This document shows positions 45,057 through 53,488 of a stretch of 64,000 nucleotides of DNA, piece after piece. The notes under the pieces are model-generated. The model saw nothing but the letters and a program-made list of their open reading frames with translations. It was not told where the DNA came from and did no database searches. The first letter of the stretch is position 1; each line of letters opens with the position of its first letter. The translations under genes and the position numbers were made by a program. The stretch comes from Lentisphaera profundi. GTDB taxonomy: Bacteria; Verrucomicrobiota; Lentisphaeria; Lentisphaerales; Lentisphaeraceae. The DNA lies in the NCBI RefSeq assembly GCF_028728065.1, contig NZ_CP117812.1, positions 2,418,001 to 2,482,000 on the forward strand, read 5' to 3'.

Positions 45057-45956
45057 ATGGCCCCTCTTCCAAACAACCCTTCCAAGCAGTTAGAAAAAGG
45101 CATGGAAATATTTGATAGTTCTCTTATATGGCTCATCATCGGCGCCATTGGAATTGTCATTGCCTCAGTCCTTTTTTCATACATTATTAATCGCACCCTC
45201 GTCAAACGATTAGCGAAACAGATGAAAATGGACCGCGGCATTGAATTTGCGATCCAAAAAGTTTCTCAATACATATTCGTCAGCATCGGTGTTTACACTG
45301 CCTTTGCCTTTGTAGGTCTCCCTGTAAGTGCTTTCGCAGGAGTCTTTGCGCTCCTATCTGTGGGTATTGGTTTTGGTTTACAAAATATCACCGGGAACTT
45401 CATAAGTGGTATCATTCTACTCATTGAAAGGCCCATTAAAGTCGGCGACCGTATTACCGTTGGCGAGGTCTGGGGTGATGTCTCACGCATTAATTTAAGA
45501 ACTACTATTATTCAAACATTTGATAATATGTCAATCATCGTCCCCAACTCAAAAATCTTAGACGACGAAATTATTAACTGGACTTTTGGAGACCCTCGTA
45601 TTCGTATAAAAATACCCGTCGGCGTCGCCTATGGATCAGACATTCGCTTAGTTGAAAAGGCTTTAATGGAAGCCGCTGAAAAACACAATCACCTACTCAA
45701 AAAACCAGCCCCACAAGTCTGGCTCAATGAATTCGGCGATTCTAGCCTTAACTTCCAACTTATTGTATGGCTTGAAAAAGCGGGCGAGCGTGATCATATC
45801 GTCAGCGATGTTAATAAAATCATTTATAAACTATTTTTGGACTACAATATTGAGATACCTTTCCCACAACGTGACCTCAATATAAAACATCCCGAACTTT
45901 TAAATTTTAATCAAAGCTCTAACACCATTAATAAAGAGCCAACAGGACCTATATGA
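45057..45956 (+). CDS. Small-conductance mechanosensitive channel (MscS family)
   Basis: The 299-residue protein has an N-terminal region of about 20 residues, membrane helices at about 25-45 (IWLIIGAIGIVIASVLF), 68-85 and a pore helix rich in Gly/Ala (FAGVFALLSVGIGFGLQN) followed by the MscS signature ITGNFISGIILLIERPIKVG. The beta domain contains IVPNSKILDDEIINW. It releases solutes on hypo-osmotic shock. It overlaps the yhbY-like gene by 4 bases. The start is not backed by a good ribosome site; an internal ATG at 45102 is possible. Confidence 0.92.
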   Translation: MAPLPNNPSKQLEKGMEIFDSSLIWLIIGAIGIVIASVLFSYIINRTLVKRLAKQMKMDRGIEFAIQKVSQYIFVSIGVYTAFAFVGLPVSAFAGVFALLSVGIGFGLQNITGNFISGIILLIERPIKVGDRITVGEVWGDVSRINLRTTIIQTFDNMSIIVPNSKILDDEIINWTFGDPRIRIKIPVGVAYGSDIRLVEKALMEAAEKHNHLLKKPAPQVWLNEFGDSSLNFQLIVWLEKAGERDHIVSDVNKIIYKLFLDYNIEIPFPQRDLNIKHPELLNFNQSSNTINKEPTGPI

Positions 45957-46255
45957 AAAAGCTAAGTGGAAGTGAAGCTAGAGCTTGCCGTGCTCAAGGC
46001 GCAAAACTTCAAGCAAGTGCAGTAATTGGCAAACGCGGCCTAACAGACGAGAATATTAAGATTATTGAACAAGCTTTTCTTAAGCAGAGTTTAGTAAAAG
46101 TAACAATAAGAAAAAAAGCTTTTGAAGAACCTAAAAAAGCCATTGCGGAAATAGCCGAAAAATTCGACGCTACTATTGTCCAACAACTTGGCAGTGCCCT
46201 CTTGTTGTATAAAGACTCTGAAAGCGTGGAAGACGCGGAAAGCTCTGAAGACTAG
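45953..46255 (+). CDS. yhbY: YhbY-family (CRM domain) RNA-binding protein
   Basis: The 100-residue protein matches the CRM-domain family: it opens LSGSEARACRAQGAKLQASA and contains VIGKRGLTDENIKIIEQAF (the GxxG-type loop region) and LLLYKDSES at the end. YhbY associates with pre-50S ribosomal particles and is thought to aid their assembly. It overlaps the mechanosensitive channel gene by 4 bases, and its stop overlaps a convergent gene by 4 bases. Confidence 0.92.
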   Translation: MKKLSGSEARACRAQGAKLQASAVIGKRGLTDENIKIIEQAFLKQSLVKVTIRKKAFEEPKKAIAEIAEKFDATIVQQLGSALLLYKDSESVEDAESSED

Positions 46256-46764
46256 TTAAACACGAGTTCAGCACTGGGAGAAATTGCGTCAGCTTTCATT
46301 CCCAGCGGTGCCATCGCATAAATCAACTGCGCCTTAGTCAGTTTTTCATTGACTTCGAACATAAGGCGTATTCCTGTCCCCTCCTTAACGGTCCTCGAAC
46401 CAGACAAGGCGGGTACAGGCTCTGATTTCCAACGTAAAGATAATTTACTTGGAACATGAAATTCCCAATTAATCTCGTTAAATGCCTCAGTGCTTGAGCT
46501 TATTAATTTACACTTATACGTTTTATTAGCGGCTTTCAAAACATAGTCATATTTACCTAGGCTTCGTCCTTCACTAAGGATAATATTGACAACGACAAAC
46601 TTATTGCCTTTCCCTGGCCTTAAAGTTAAAGATTCCCCAATGCGCTCCACCATAGTGAGAGATTTAGGCGTATCAATTTTTATAATGTAGCCTTCTCTCA
46701 ATACATTTTGTCCTTCTAGCGAAAGCACCGTAAATAAACTCAATAACAATAAATAAAACTTCAT
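46252..46764 (-). CDS. Exported protein of unknown function
   Basis: This 170-residue protein has a short signal peptide (LLLLSLFTVLSLEG) and a beta-rich mature domain with regular hydrophobic alternation (FVVVNIILSEGRS, LMFEVNEKLTKAQLIYAM). I do not recognise the family. It has no cysteine beyond one in the middle (KCKLI). Its start overlaps the stop of the upstream lipoprotein gene by 4 bases, so the two are one operon. The end overlaps the convergent yhbY-like gene by 4 bases. An envelope role is inferred from location only. Confidence 0.65.
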   Translation of the reverse strand: MKFYLLLLSLFTVLSLEGQNVLREGYIIKIDTPKSLTMVERIGESLTLRPGKGNKFVVVNIILSEGRSLGKYDYVLKAANKTYKCKLISSSTEAFNEINWEFHVPSKLSLRWKSEPVPALSGSRTVKEGTGIRLMFEVNEKLTKAQLIYAMAPLGMKADAISPSAELVFN

Positions 46765-47459
46765 TTTTCCACACTCAATATTTTTTTCTGAAAAGACTCT
46801 ACTTCAAATGCTAGCCCCGCAATTTTATCCAAGGCTTGCTCCTTAATCTCCCAATCTCTGACAATAGAGAAATACATTGTATAATCGCCTCCGTCAACAC
46901 CCGCATCCTTCCAGCGACTAATTCTTCTCTTTAAAACTTCTGTATATTTCTTATCATCAGAAGAAACGACTAACATTGCCGATCCTGCAATGGATAAATA
47001 AAGTTGATCAATTGTTTGAGATCGTTGGGCGACATCTTTAATATCGACTTGATCATTTAAACTTACGATAAACACTTCAAGCTGTCGACCATTTGTGAAC
47101 TCATAAAATAACTGATAAATCACACCTGGTACTTGCCTTCCCGGGAGCGTCGACATTAACCAACGTTTATACTTCACAAAAGGACGACGGGAGATCAAAG
47201 TCACTTCCCTGTCATCAGTAAAAACAAAATACCCCGCATCTAAGGCTGCCTCAGTTTCTTTTTCTGTAATCACTTGATTGAGAATAAAGATATCTACATC
47301 TTCTCGAGGCTTATTTATCATCGACTCGTCCAAATACCCCGTAAGAGCCACAAAACGAAATTCCGTTTTCTCTAATTCAATTTCTCCCGTGGAACAAGAA
47401 CTTAGCAGCACACTTAATAAACCTAAGCGCACTAAGATTTTAGCAAAATTATTTTTCAT
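46761..47459 (-). CDS. Lipoprotein of unknown function
   Basis: The 232-residue protein has a lipoprotein signal with lipobox LSSCS (Cys22). The mature part is mixed alpha/beta with no motif I can name; it contains a strand pattern TRRPF-like (VTLISRRPFVKYKRW) and a helical C-terminus. The genes for it and the downstream exported protein overlap by 4 bases, so the two products probably act together in the envelope. The opposite-strand carA gene begins about 120 bases away. No function is proposed. Confidence 0.7.
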   Translation of the reverse strand: MKNNFAKILVRLGLLSVLLSSCSTGEIELEKTEFRFVALTGYLDESMINKPREDVDIFILNQVITEKETEAALDAGYFVFTDDREVTLISRRPFVKYKRWLMSTLPGRQVPGVIYQLFYEFTNGRQLEVFIVSLNDQVDIKDVAQRSQTIDQLYLSIAGSAMLVVSSDDKKYTEVLKRRISRWKDAGVDGGDYTMYFSIVRDWEIKEQALDKIAGLAFEVESFQKKILSVEK

Positions 47460-47581
47460 CGAACCTACCCCTATAAGAAGATATATTTTTTACTCCTAAA
47501 GGAGCTTTAAAAGCAACTGGAAAAAACATGACTTGCGTTTAGATTCCCAACAATTAATAGAAAAATAAGGTGACATGTTCA

Positions 47582-48745
47582 ATGAGTCAAAGCTGGAATT
47601 GGAAAGTTCAAAGAGAAAAGCAAGCCTTTCTCGCACTTGAAGACGGAACTATCTTCAGAGGTTACTCCATTGGTGCGAATAAAAACTGCCTAGGAGAGAC
47701 TGTATTTAATACTGGCATGACTGGATATCAAGAAATCCTATCGGATCCTTCTTATGCAGGACAATTCATCTGTATGACTTATCCTGAGATGGGCAACTAC
47801 GGAACGAGCTCGGCTGATATGGAAGCACGTGGTACATTTTCTAATGGCTTAATTATCCATAATCCTAACCGTGATAGTAACTGGAGAAGCGATAACGAGC
47901 TCTCTCAGTTCCTGAAAAATAATGATATCCCCGCTATAGCAGGCATCGATACACGTGCTCTGACACTCAAACTTCGTACTGATGGCGCCATGAAATCTTA
48001 CATCTGTACTGATGGCACTCTAAGTGAGCAAGAAGCCATTGCATTAGCTAAAAACTGGGAAGGTCTAGAAGGACAAGATTATGCGGCCAAAGTAAGTTGC
48101 ACTGAAACTTTTGAATGGGATCCCGATGACTCAATCTCTTCTTCTTGGGGAACTGGCAATGAATTACCTGAGGCAAAATACCATGTCGTTGCTTACGATT
48201 TTGGCGTTAAGTGGAATATTTTACGCGGCCTAAGACGTAGTGGCTTTAAAGTCACCGTTGTTCCTGCACAGACTCCTGCTAGTGATGTCATTGCGATGAA
48301 CCCAGATGGTGTATTTTTCTCTAATGGCCCTGCTGACCCTAAAGCCGTAACTTATGCAGTAGATGCTGCTAAAGAACTCATTGGTAAATATCCCATCATG
48401 GGAATATGCCTTGGCCATCAAATTCTTGGCCTCGCTACTGGTGCAACTACCTACAAGCTTAAATTTGGTCATCATGGTTGCAACCATCCTGTGAAAAACC
48501 TTCTTAAGGATACTATCGAAATCAGCTCGCAAAACCATAACTTTGCAATTGACCCTGATTCTATCAACGAGGAGCTCTTAGAGGTTACGCACCTCAACTT
48601 GAACGATAATACGGTTGCAGGCATTCGCCATAAATCTGAACAAATGTTTGCGGTTCAATACCACCCTGAAGCCGCACCTGGTCCACACGACCCCTTCTAT
48701 CTATTTGAACAATTTTTCACTATGGTAGAAGAATCTAAAGCTTAA
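47582..48745 (+). CDS. carA: Carbamoyl-phosphate synthase small (glutaminase) subunit
   Basis: The 387-residue protein has the CarA N-terminal domain (FLALEDGTIFRGYSIG, NTGMTGYQEILSDPSYAGQ) and the class I glutamine amidotransferase domain with the catalytic Cys in GICLGHQILGLATGA and the His-Glu pair in AVQYHPEAAPGPHD. It supplies ammonia to the large subunit for carbamoyl phosphate, used in arginine and pyrimidine synthesis. The ATG at 47582 is chosen: AAGGTGA sits 9 bases upstream, and an earlier in-frame GTG (47570) overlaps that site. carB is not adjacent. A terminator follows. Confidence 0.96.
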   Translation: MSQSWNWKVQREKQAFLALEDGTIFRGYSIGANKNCLGETVFNTGMTGYQEILSDPSYAGQFICMTYPEMGNYGTSSADMEARGTFSNGLIIHNPNRDSNWRSDNELSQFLKNNDIPAIAGIDTRALTLKLRTDGAMKSYICTDGTLSEQEAIALAKNWEGLEGQDYAAKVSCTETFEWDPDDSISSSWGTGNELPEAKYHVVAYDFGVKWNILRGLRRSGFKVTVVPAQTPASDVIAMNPDGVFFSNGPADPKAVTYAVDAAKELIGKYPIMGICLGHQILGLATGATTYKLKFGHHGCNHPVKNLLKDTIEISSQNHNFAIDPDSINEELLEVTHLNLNDNTVAGIRHKSEQMFAVQYHPEAAPGPHDPFYLFEQFFTMVEESKA

Positions 48746-48765
48746 GCTGCTTAACAGATTCTATT

Positions 48766-48796
48766 GAGCTCTTCAGTTTTCTGAAGGGCTCTTTTT
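48766..48796 (+). terminator. Terminator after carA
   Basis: GAGCTCTTCAG pairs with CTGAAGGGCTC (one T:G wobble) around TTTT, followed by TTTTTT. Confidence 0.82.
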
Positions 48797-48844
48797 TCTT
48801 ATTAGGTACTAAATAAGAAGTTTTTTAGCCAAGACACCGCAAGA

Positions 48845-48874
48845 TTGTTGCATTTATGCGAAAAAGAATATAAA
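48845..48874 (+). promoter_or_regulatory. Candidate promoter for the ECF sigma/FecR operon
   Basis: TTGTTG (48845-48850) and TATAAA (48869-48874) are separated by 18 bases and end about 25 bases before the sigma factor start. The -35 is weak, and ECF factors often use their own promoter, so this assignment is tentative. GGTGA at 48891 is the ribosome site. Confidence 0.35.
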
Positions 48875-48899
48875 ACAGATATAAAATTGCGGTGATAAA

Positions 48900-49445
48900 A
48901 TGAATCAATACATTAATGATGTGCTCAATGGCAAGACTGAATCCTACCGACTTCTCGTTCGCCAACTTGCTCCATCCTTACGCTCATATTTGTCTGGACG
49001 CCTCAGTGACTTCCATTTAGTAGAGGATCTCTCTCAAGAAATTTTTATTACCGTTTACCAATCACTAGAGAAGTTTGACCCCAAATACGATTTCAGAAGC
49101 TGGTTTTTTACAATTGCCCGCAATAAGCTCAATTCTCATCTAAGAAAGGTTTACTCCAAAAAGAGTATGAAATTTGCTTTTGAGGAAGAAATCCAAAACT
49201 TAGTAGCCGAGGTCTGTGATGACGACCCACAACGCGAAGGTAAACTGGAGCATATCCAATCCTGCGTAGCTAAGCTCCCCGAAGATGCACTCGAACTCAT
49301 CAAATCGCGTTATTACACCAATGAGACTGTCATCAGTCTAGCTGAGCGCCTCAATAGCACTGAAAATGCCATCAGCTCAAAACTTTTTAGAATCAGAAAA
49401 AACCTCAAGGACTGCCTCAGCGCAGAACTCATCGGCCATGAATAA
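48900..49445 (+). CDS. ECF-type RNA polymerase sigma factor
   Basis: The 181-residue protein has sigma region 2 (about 22-85) with VEDLSQEIFITVYQSL and the -10 recognition stretch YDFRSWFFTIARNKLNSHLR, and region 4 (about 125-170) with AERLNSTENAISSKLFRIRK. There is no sigma 1.1 or region 3, as expected of the extracytoplasmic-function group. It resembles the Rhodopirellula/Verrucomicrobium-type sigma factors of PVC bacteria. It overlaps the downstream FecR-type anti-sigma gene by 8 bases. Its regulon is unknown; nearby candidates are the esterase and dehydrogenase genes. Confidence 0.92.
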   Translation: MNQYINDVLNGKTESYRLLVRQLAPSLRSYLSGRLSDFHLVEDLSQEIFITVYQSLEKFDPKYDFRSWFFTIARNKLNSHLRKVYSKKSMKFAFEEEIQNLVAEVCDDDPQREGKLEHIQSCVAKLPEDALELIKSRYYTNETVISLAERLNSTENAISSKLFRIRKNLKDCLSAELIGHE

Positions 49446-50778
49446 TCTGCAAAAACTCAATATCGAGAAATATCTAGATGGCGACCTATCCGAGCAAGAG
49501 CTCATTGCTTTTTTAGAAGAACTACGCGAAGACCGGGAACTCATTCATGAGCTCAACTTAGCCATGGAAATCAAGGGATTACTCTTCACTTCTCAGCGTC
49601 CCAAGTTTCACGCTCTCGAAGAAGAAGTCATGAATCACCTGGAAAGCGACACATCTTCTATGGAAGATCAGATTATGGAAAAACTTCCCGAACCCAAAGT
49701 TCATAAATTTCCCGTCTGGTTTAAGCGTGCCGTAGCAGCGCAAATCATTCTCATCCCGATTCTCTTTTTCATCCTCACCCCTGCAAAAATACAAGAGGCT
49801 CCACCAGTTCTCATCGGCCATGTGCATAAAGTTGGTTTCGATAGCTTTGTCCTTCGCGGTACAGAAAAAGTCAATATCCGTAAGGGTGACCCGCTCTATA
49901 GCAAAGATCAAATCTATGTCCAAAACGAAAGTTCCTTGGGCATGAAATACCTAGATGGCTCTACTCTAAAGTTTTCCAGTCAATCTTTTGTTCGTTTAAG
50001 TGAAACCGAAGGACAAAAACGAGTGGAGCTCTTCTCTGGTGTGCTCGATGCGGACATCGCAAAACAGCCCCCTGGTAAAGATATGATTATTACGACTGAG
50101 CACTCCGAATGCGAAGTCATTGGCACACAATTCACCCTATCCTCCTCAAATGTTTCATCATTACTCGATGTTACCGAAGGTGCCGTTCGCTACAATAAAA
50201 TAAAAAGTGATAAATCTGTCATGGTCGAAGCCGATCACTATGCATCAGCTAGCCAAGATGAATCTCTAGAACTCAACAAAAATACCAAGCCACTTTACAA
50301 GAGTCCACTTGTCACTTACTTCACACCAGGTAAAACAACATCTATTGAAGTCGAACTTCACGGCGCACGTTCACTTTATTTAGTAGTTAGTAATGGCGAT
50401 AATGGTATCAGCCACGATCACTCAGCATGGATTGACCCGAAAATCATTGGTCCAGCAGGAGAACTTAGCCTTACTGAACTTCCCATGAAAATAGCTAAGG
50501 CTGGTTATGCTGAGGTCGAAGTGAATGGTGGCATTTACGGTGGCCCATTGCGTGTCAATGGTGTAGATCACCCCATTGGCATTGCCGCTCACGCAACTTC
50601 CGTTATTGCTTGGGATATCCCCCCAGGTTATAACACTTTTGTAGCTGATGGCGTCATACTCGACAGTGCCAACCAACGCAATAACCCCAAGCATCACGAA
50701 TCCGTTCAATTCGAAGTCTACACCGCTATCCCCGAGAAAAAACTCAAGGGACTTCTGATTAGAAAACGTCGCTTCTAA
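49438..50778 (+). CDS. FecR-type anti-sigma regulator with C-terminal NPCBM-like carbohydrate-binding module
   Basis: From the ATG at 49438 the protein has 446 residues and overlaps the sigma gene by 8 bases. A helical cytoplasmic domain opens IEKYLDGDLSEQELIAFLEE; it resembles anti-sigma domains but lacks the zinc His-x3-Cys-x2-Cys. One membrane helix lies near 100-120 (AAQIILIPILFFILTPA), then a FecR domain (TEGAVRYNKI region), then an NPCBM-like C-terminal module from about 325 (GGPLRVNGVDHPIGIAAHAT). It may hold the sigma factor at the membrane and sense a sugar or surface ligand outside (inference). The same module occurs in the dehydrogenase at 53489. Confidence 0.85.
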   Translation: MNNLQKLNIEKYLDGDLSEQELIAFLEELREDRELIHELNLAMEIKGLLFTSQRPKFHALEEEVMNHLESDTSSMEDQIMEKLPEPKVHKFPVWFKRAVAAQIILIPILFFILTPAKIQEAPPVLIGHVHKVGFDSFVLRGTEKVNIRKGDPLYSKDQIYVQNESSLGMKYLDGSTLKFSSQSFVRLSETEGQKRVELFSGVLDADIAKQPPGKDMIITTEHSECEVIGTQFTLSSSNVSSLLDVTEGAVRYNKIKSDKSVMVEADHYASASQDESLELNKNTKPLYKSPLVTYFTPGKTTSIEVELHGARSLYLVVSNGDNGISHDHSAWIDPKIIGPAGELSLTELPMKIAKAGYAEVEVNGGIYGGPLRVNGVDHPIGIAAHATSVIAWDIPPGYNTFVADGVILDSANQRNNPKHHESVQFEVYTAIPEKKLKGLLIRKRRF

Positions 50779-50835
50779 TTCTGTTAATGAAGTTAAATCA
50801 ATATGGACTTAGATGAACTCTAAGTTAAAGTAAGG

Positions 50836-51486
50836 CTATGTTCCAGTTGCAGGTGTTTTGAGAACGAAAGCGAGTTTTATAAGCTCAAGCGGAGCTGAGA
50901 CCCTTCGAGTGTGAAGCTCATTACACCAAGCAAGGTAGTGATCTAAGTAATTAGTCGCAACTCCGTGGAATCGTTTAATCCAGTTTTTGAGTACACTGTG
51001 ATAAGCGTTAACATTTTGAATGTGATAAACACCCTTTTTCTTCTGACCTTGACTGAGATTTATCGCTATATGTTCAATCTTTTCTCGTTGAGAAAAGGCC
51101 GTAAATGACTTGGCTGAATCGCTTATGAAAATCACTTGATCATCAAGGTGTTGTTTAAAGTTATCCTGTAACCATTGGCATGAAAGCGGTCCCATTCCAG
51201 TTATGTAATCAGCCTTATGACCACTTCTGTCACAAGCAACTAAAACTGAAACAAGCTCTTTTGATAAACCTCTTTTCTTCGCTTTTCCACCTCGTTTTCG
51301 TGGTGGACGATTGAGGTGCTTTTCTCCTTTCTGTGATTTAAGAAAAAAGGTTTCATCGGCTTCAACGATTCCCGATAGGACTTGAGTTTCACTTTCCCGG
51401 TCGTTATGCACAGTTTTATTCTGTGAAGTAGTTTCTTCACTATCAAAAGGGGAATTTCCTAGCACCCTGAAGTAAAAGATGCGCAC
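50836..51486 (-). pseudogene. Truncated IS1595/ISXO2-type transposase remnant
   Basis: An open frame of 216 codons carries the C-terminal catalytic half of an ISXO2-like transposase: GIVEADETFFLKSQKGEKH (first Asp), HLNRPPRKRGGKAKKRGLSK, IFISDSAKSF (second Asp) and NAYHSVLKNWIKRFHGVA (Asn/Lys end). Full proteins of this family are about 300 residues with an N-terminal zinc ribbon; that part is absent, and the first 35 codons do not resemble it. The frame opens inside the terminator hairpin of the neighbouring esterase gene. No clear terminal inverted repeats were found, so mobility is unlikely. It lies between two genes that may belong together. Confidence 0.85.
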
Positions 51487-51502
51487 ATGGATGATGTGCG
51501 CA
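51480..51502 (-). terminator. Terminator of the sialate O-acetylesterase gene
   Basis: TGCGCACAT (51480-51488) and ATGTGCGCA (51494-51502) form a perfect 9-bp stem with a five-base loop. On the minus strand it is followed by TCTTTTACTT. It lies 10 bases past the esterase stop. Confidence 0.7.
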
Positions 51503-51512
51503 AGGACAATTA

Positions 51513-53075
51513 CTATTTCAGTTCAAAACTAAAAGGACTCGCTGGTAAGCCTTCTTTATTATAGAGGTTCATGCCTTGTGGGTTCATGTAATAGGCGTAG
51601 CGTACGCCCTTTGCCTGCTTGACGTTTTTATGAGAGAAAACCACCGTATTCCCAATAATCACGGCATCAGCTTTGTGCCACTTATTATCTGCGCCTTTAA
51701 TGGAGGCCCAACTGACGGATTTATCTGAATTTTGCACCGGTAAAGCAAGTCCTTTTTTGCTTGCGAGCATTAAACCACTGCCAACACTATCAAAACTTAC
51801 AATGGCCTTGTTACCATCTACTGTCATTTCCTTAAAGATGGGACCACTATAGATAAGATCCTTTTTACCATAATCTTTAGCTAGAGCCCAATAGGCTAAG
51901 CGTTTTCCCACATCTTGTTTATTGCGCGGATGAATGTCCTTAGCTTCACCAATGTCTACAGTTACCGCCATGCCAGTATTGTTAAGCTTAAGCGTATCGA
52001 GTTGTGCTTGTCTTAAGGGTGCCCAACCATCACCACCATTGGGGTCATTGGGATTTGAGTTTCCGAGATTAGCCAACTGAACATAATAGAAAGGAAGCTG
52101 CTCGTTCTCAAAAGCTTTTCTCCAACCTTTGATAAGCGCTAGCATTTTGTGCATATAAGAACTGCCTTCGCCGCCATTTGATTCACCCTGATACCAAATA
52201 GCGCCCTTGATAGAGAGGGGAACAATGGGGTTTATCATCGCATTATAAAGATAAGTAGGATCTTGGTGGCTATGACCTAGAGTGGGTTCTTGTGGGGTCA
52301 CTGCTAAGGCTGCATTTTCAGCTAAAGATTTATCCGCATTAGTGATCCATGCTTTCATCTCAGTTACATATTGCTTATAAGCTTTGTTGCCGCTAATCGT
52401 TTGTGGGTTCACACTATCAACTTTTAGGGCTAAAGCTTTGAGTTCTGGTACGCTATGAAAGCCAGTGGGATTAATCCATGGTTCAATGCGAGTGCCTCCC
52501 CAATTGATCGATAAAATGCCAATGGGTACTTTTTGATCTTGGTAGATTTCTCGCGCAAAAAAGTAGGCGACCGCAGAAAAGTGTTTGACGTTTTCGGGGG
52601 TGCAAATCTTCCAGTCACCATGGTTGTCGCTTTGCATTTTTTTACTGAATTTATGCTGTGCTTTGAAGTGACGAATTTCAGGAAAATGGGCGGCTTGACT
52701 TTCCTGTTGTGCATTGGTACAATTGGCGAGCGTCCACTCCATATTGGATTGCCCTGAACAAAGCCACACATCACCGGAAAGAACATTGTTGAGTTGTACA
52801 GAATTATCGCCCTTAAAACTAATATTGTGTGGTCCGCCCGCTTTGGGAGTTTTTAATCGAATCATCCATTTGCCATCTTTTCCCGCTATTGTGCTGGCGC
52901 CAGATCCCCAACTTGTAGAGATTTTGATTTTTTCGCCAGGCGATGCGGTTCCCCATATCGGCGCATTCGCATTGCGTTGAATAACCATCTTGTTATTGAA
53001 GATTTTCGGGAGTTTAATATCTGCCTGTAGACTACAAAAACTGACTACAAGAATGACATAAATTAACTTGTTCAT
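51513..53075 (-). CDS. Secreted sialate O-acetylesterase-like carbohydrate esterase (SGNH family)
   Basis: The 520-residue protein has a signal peptide (LIYVILVVSFCSLQA), an N-terminal beta domain and the SASA-type hydrolase core: the nucleophile Ser in DVWLCSGQSNMEWTL, the region PFYYVQLANLG, and the Asp/His end GEAKDIHPRNKQDVG. It would remove acetyl groups from sialic acid or other acetylated sugars or polysaccharides in the periplasm or outside. AGGAG precedes the ATG, and a terminator follows the stop. No sialic-acid operon is visible, so the acetylated substrate may be an algal polysaccharide (inference). Confidence 0.92.
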   Translation of the reverse strand: MNKLIYVILVVSFCSLQADIKLPKIFNNKMVIQRNANAPIWGTASPGEKIKISTSWGSGASTIAGKDGKWMIRLKTPKAGGPHNISFKGDNSVQLNNVLSGDVWLCSGQSNMEWTLANCTNAQQESQAAHFPEIRHFKAQHKFSKKMQSDNHGDWKICTPENVKHFSAVAYFFAREIYQDQKVPIGILSINWGGTRIEPWINPTGFHSVPELKALALKVDSVNPQTISGNKAYKQYVTEMKAWITNADKSLAENAALAVTPQEPTLGHSHQDPTYLYNAMINPIVPLSIKGAIWYQGESNGGEGSSYMHKMLALIKGWRKAFENEQLPFYYVQLANLGNSNPNDPNGGDGWAPLRQAQLDTLKLNNTGMAVTVDIGEAKDIHPRNKQDVGKRLAYWALAKDYGKKDLIYSGPIFKEMTVDGNKAIVSFDSVGSGLMLASKKGLALPVQNSDKSVSWASIKGADNKWHKADAVIIGNTVVFSHKNVKQAKGVRYAYYMNPQGMNLYNKEGLPASPFSFELK

Positions 53076-53260
53076 TTGTGCTCCTATATTTGTGAGGTTT
53101 TTACCATCGTTCTTATTAGCTTTTGTTAAATATCCTAATGCGACAAGCTATATACCTTATACGTCTATTGAGGACATTTTTTGACAGTACTTCACGTGAA
53201 TCTCTTCTTTTGATGGCGCTATACCTATTTAAATACAAGTAAATAAGCTGGGAGATATGG

Positions 53261-53350
53261 ATGGAAGATTATTGGGACCGATATAATTCCGATTATCAGA
53301 GTCAATTAAAGAAAATCAAACAAGATAAAGAGGCTTCAATAACTCATTAA
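53261..53350 (+). CDS. Possible 29-residue peptide in the esterase/dehydrogenase intergenic region
   Basis: In the 413-base gap 53076-53488 a short frame begins with ATG at 53261, six bases after GGGAG, and encodes a Tyr/Lys/Asp-rich peptide (MEDYWDRYNSDYQSQLKK...). It is polar, with no membrane segment. Short chance frames are common, and nothing else supports it. The rest of the gap holds a TTGACA (53181) without a matching -10 and no other gene. Confidence 0.3.
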   Translation: MEDYWDRYNSDYQSQLKKIKQDKEASITH

Positions 53351-53488
53351 GTATCAAAAACTAGTGAAAAAACCAGATGTTTCTTATTTATGATCAGCTA
53401 AGATTCTTATTTTTAAAAATTGTAGCACGCAAGATTGTATACTTATTGCGTATTCATTCAGTAGATAAATTAATTATTAGGAGCTCAA

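Noticed and set aside
50807-50825. ACTTAG/CTAAGT hairpin as the end of an insertion sequence or a terminator
   Set aside because: It has no T run on either strand and no partner at the other end of the transposase remnant.
53181-53225. TTGACA in the long gap before the dehydrogenase gene as a promoter
   Set aside because: The nearest TATA-like box (TATACC at 53220) is 33 bases away, far from the usual 16-18.
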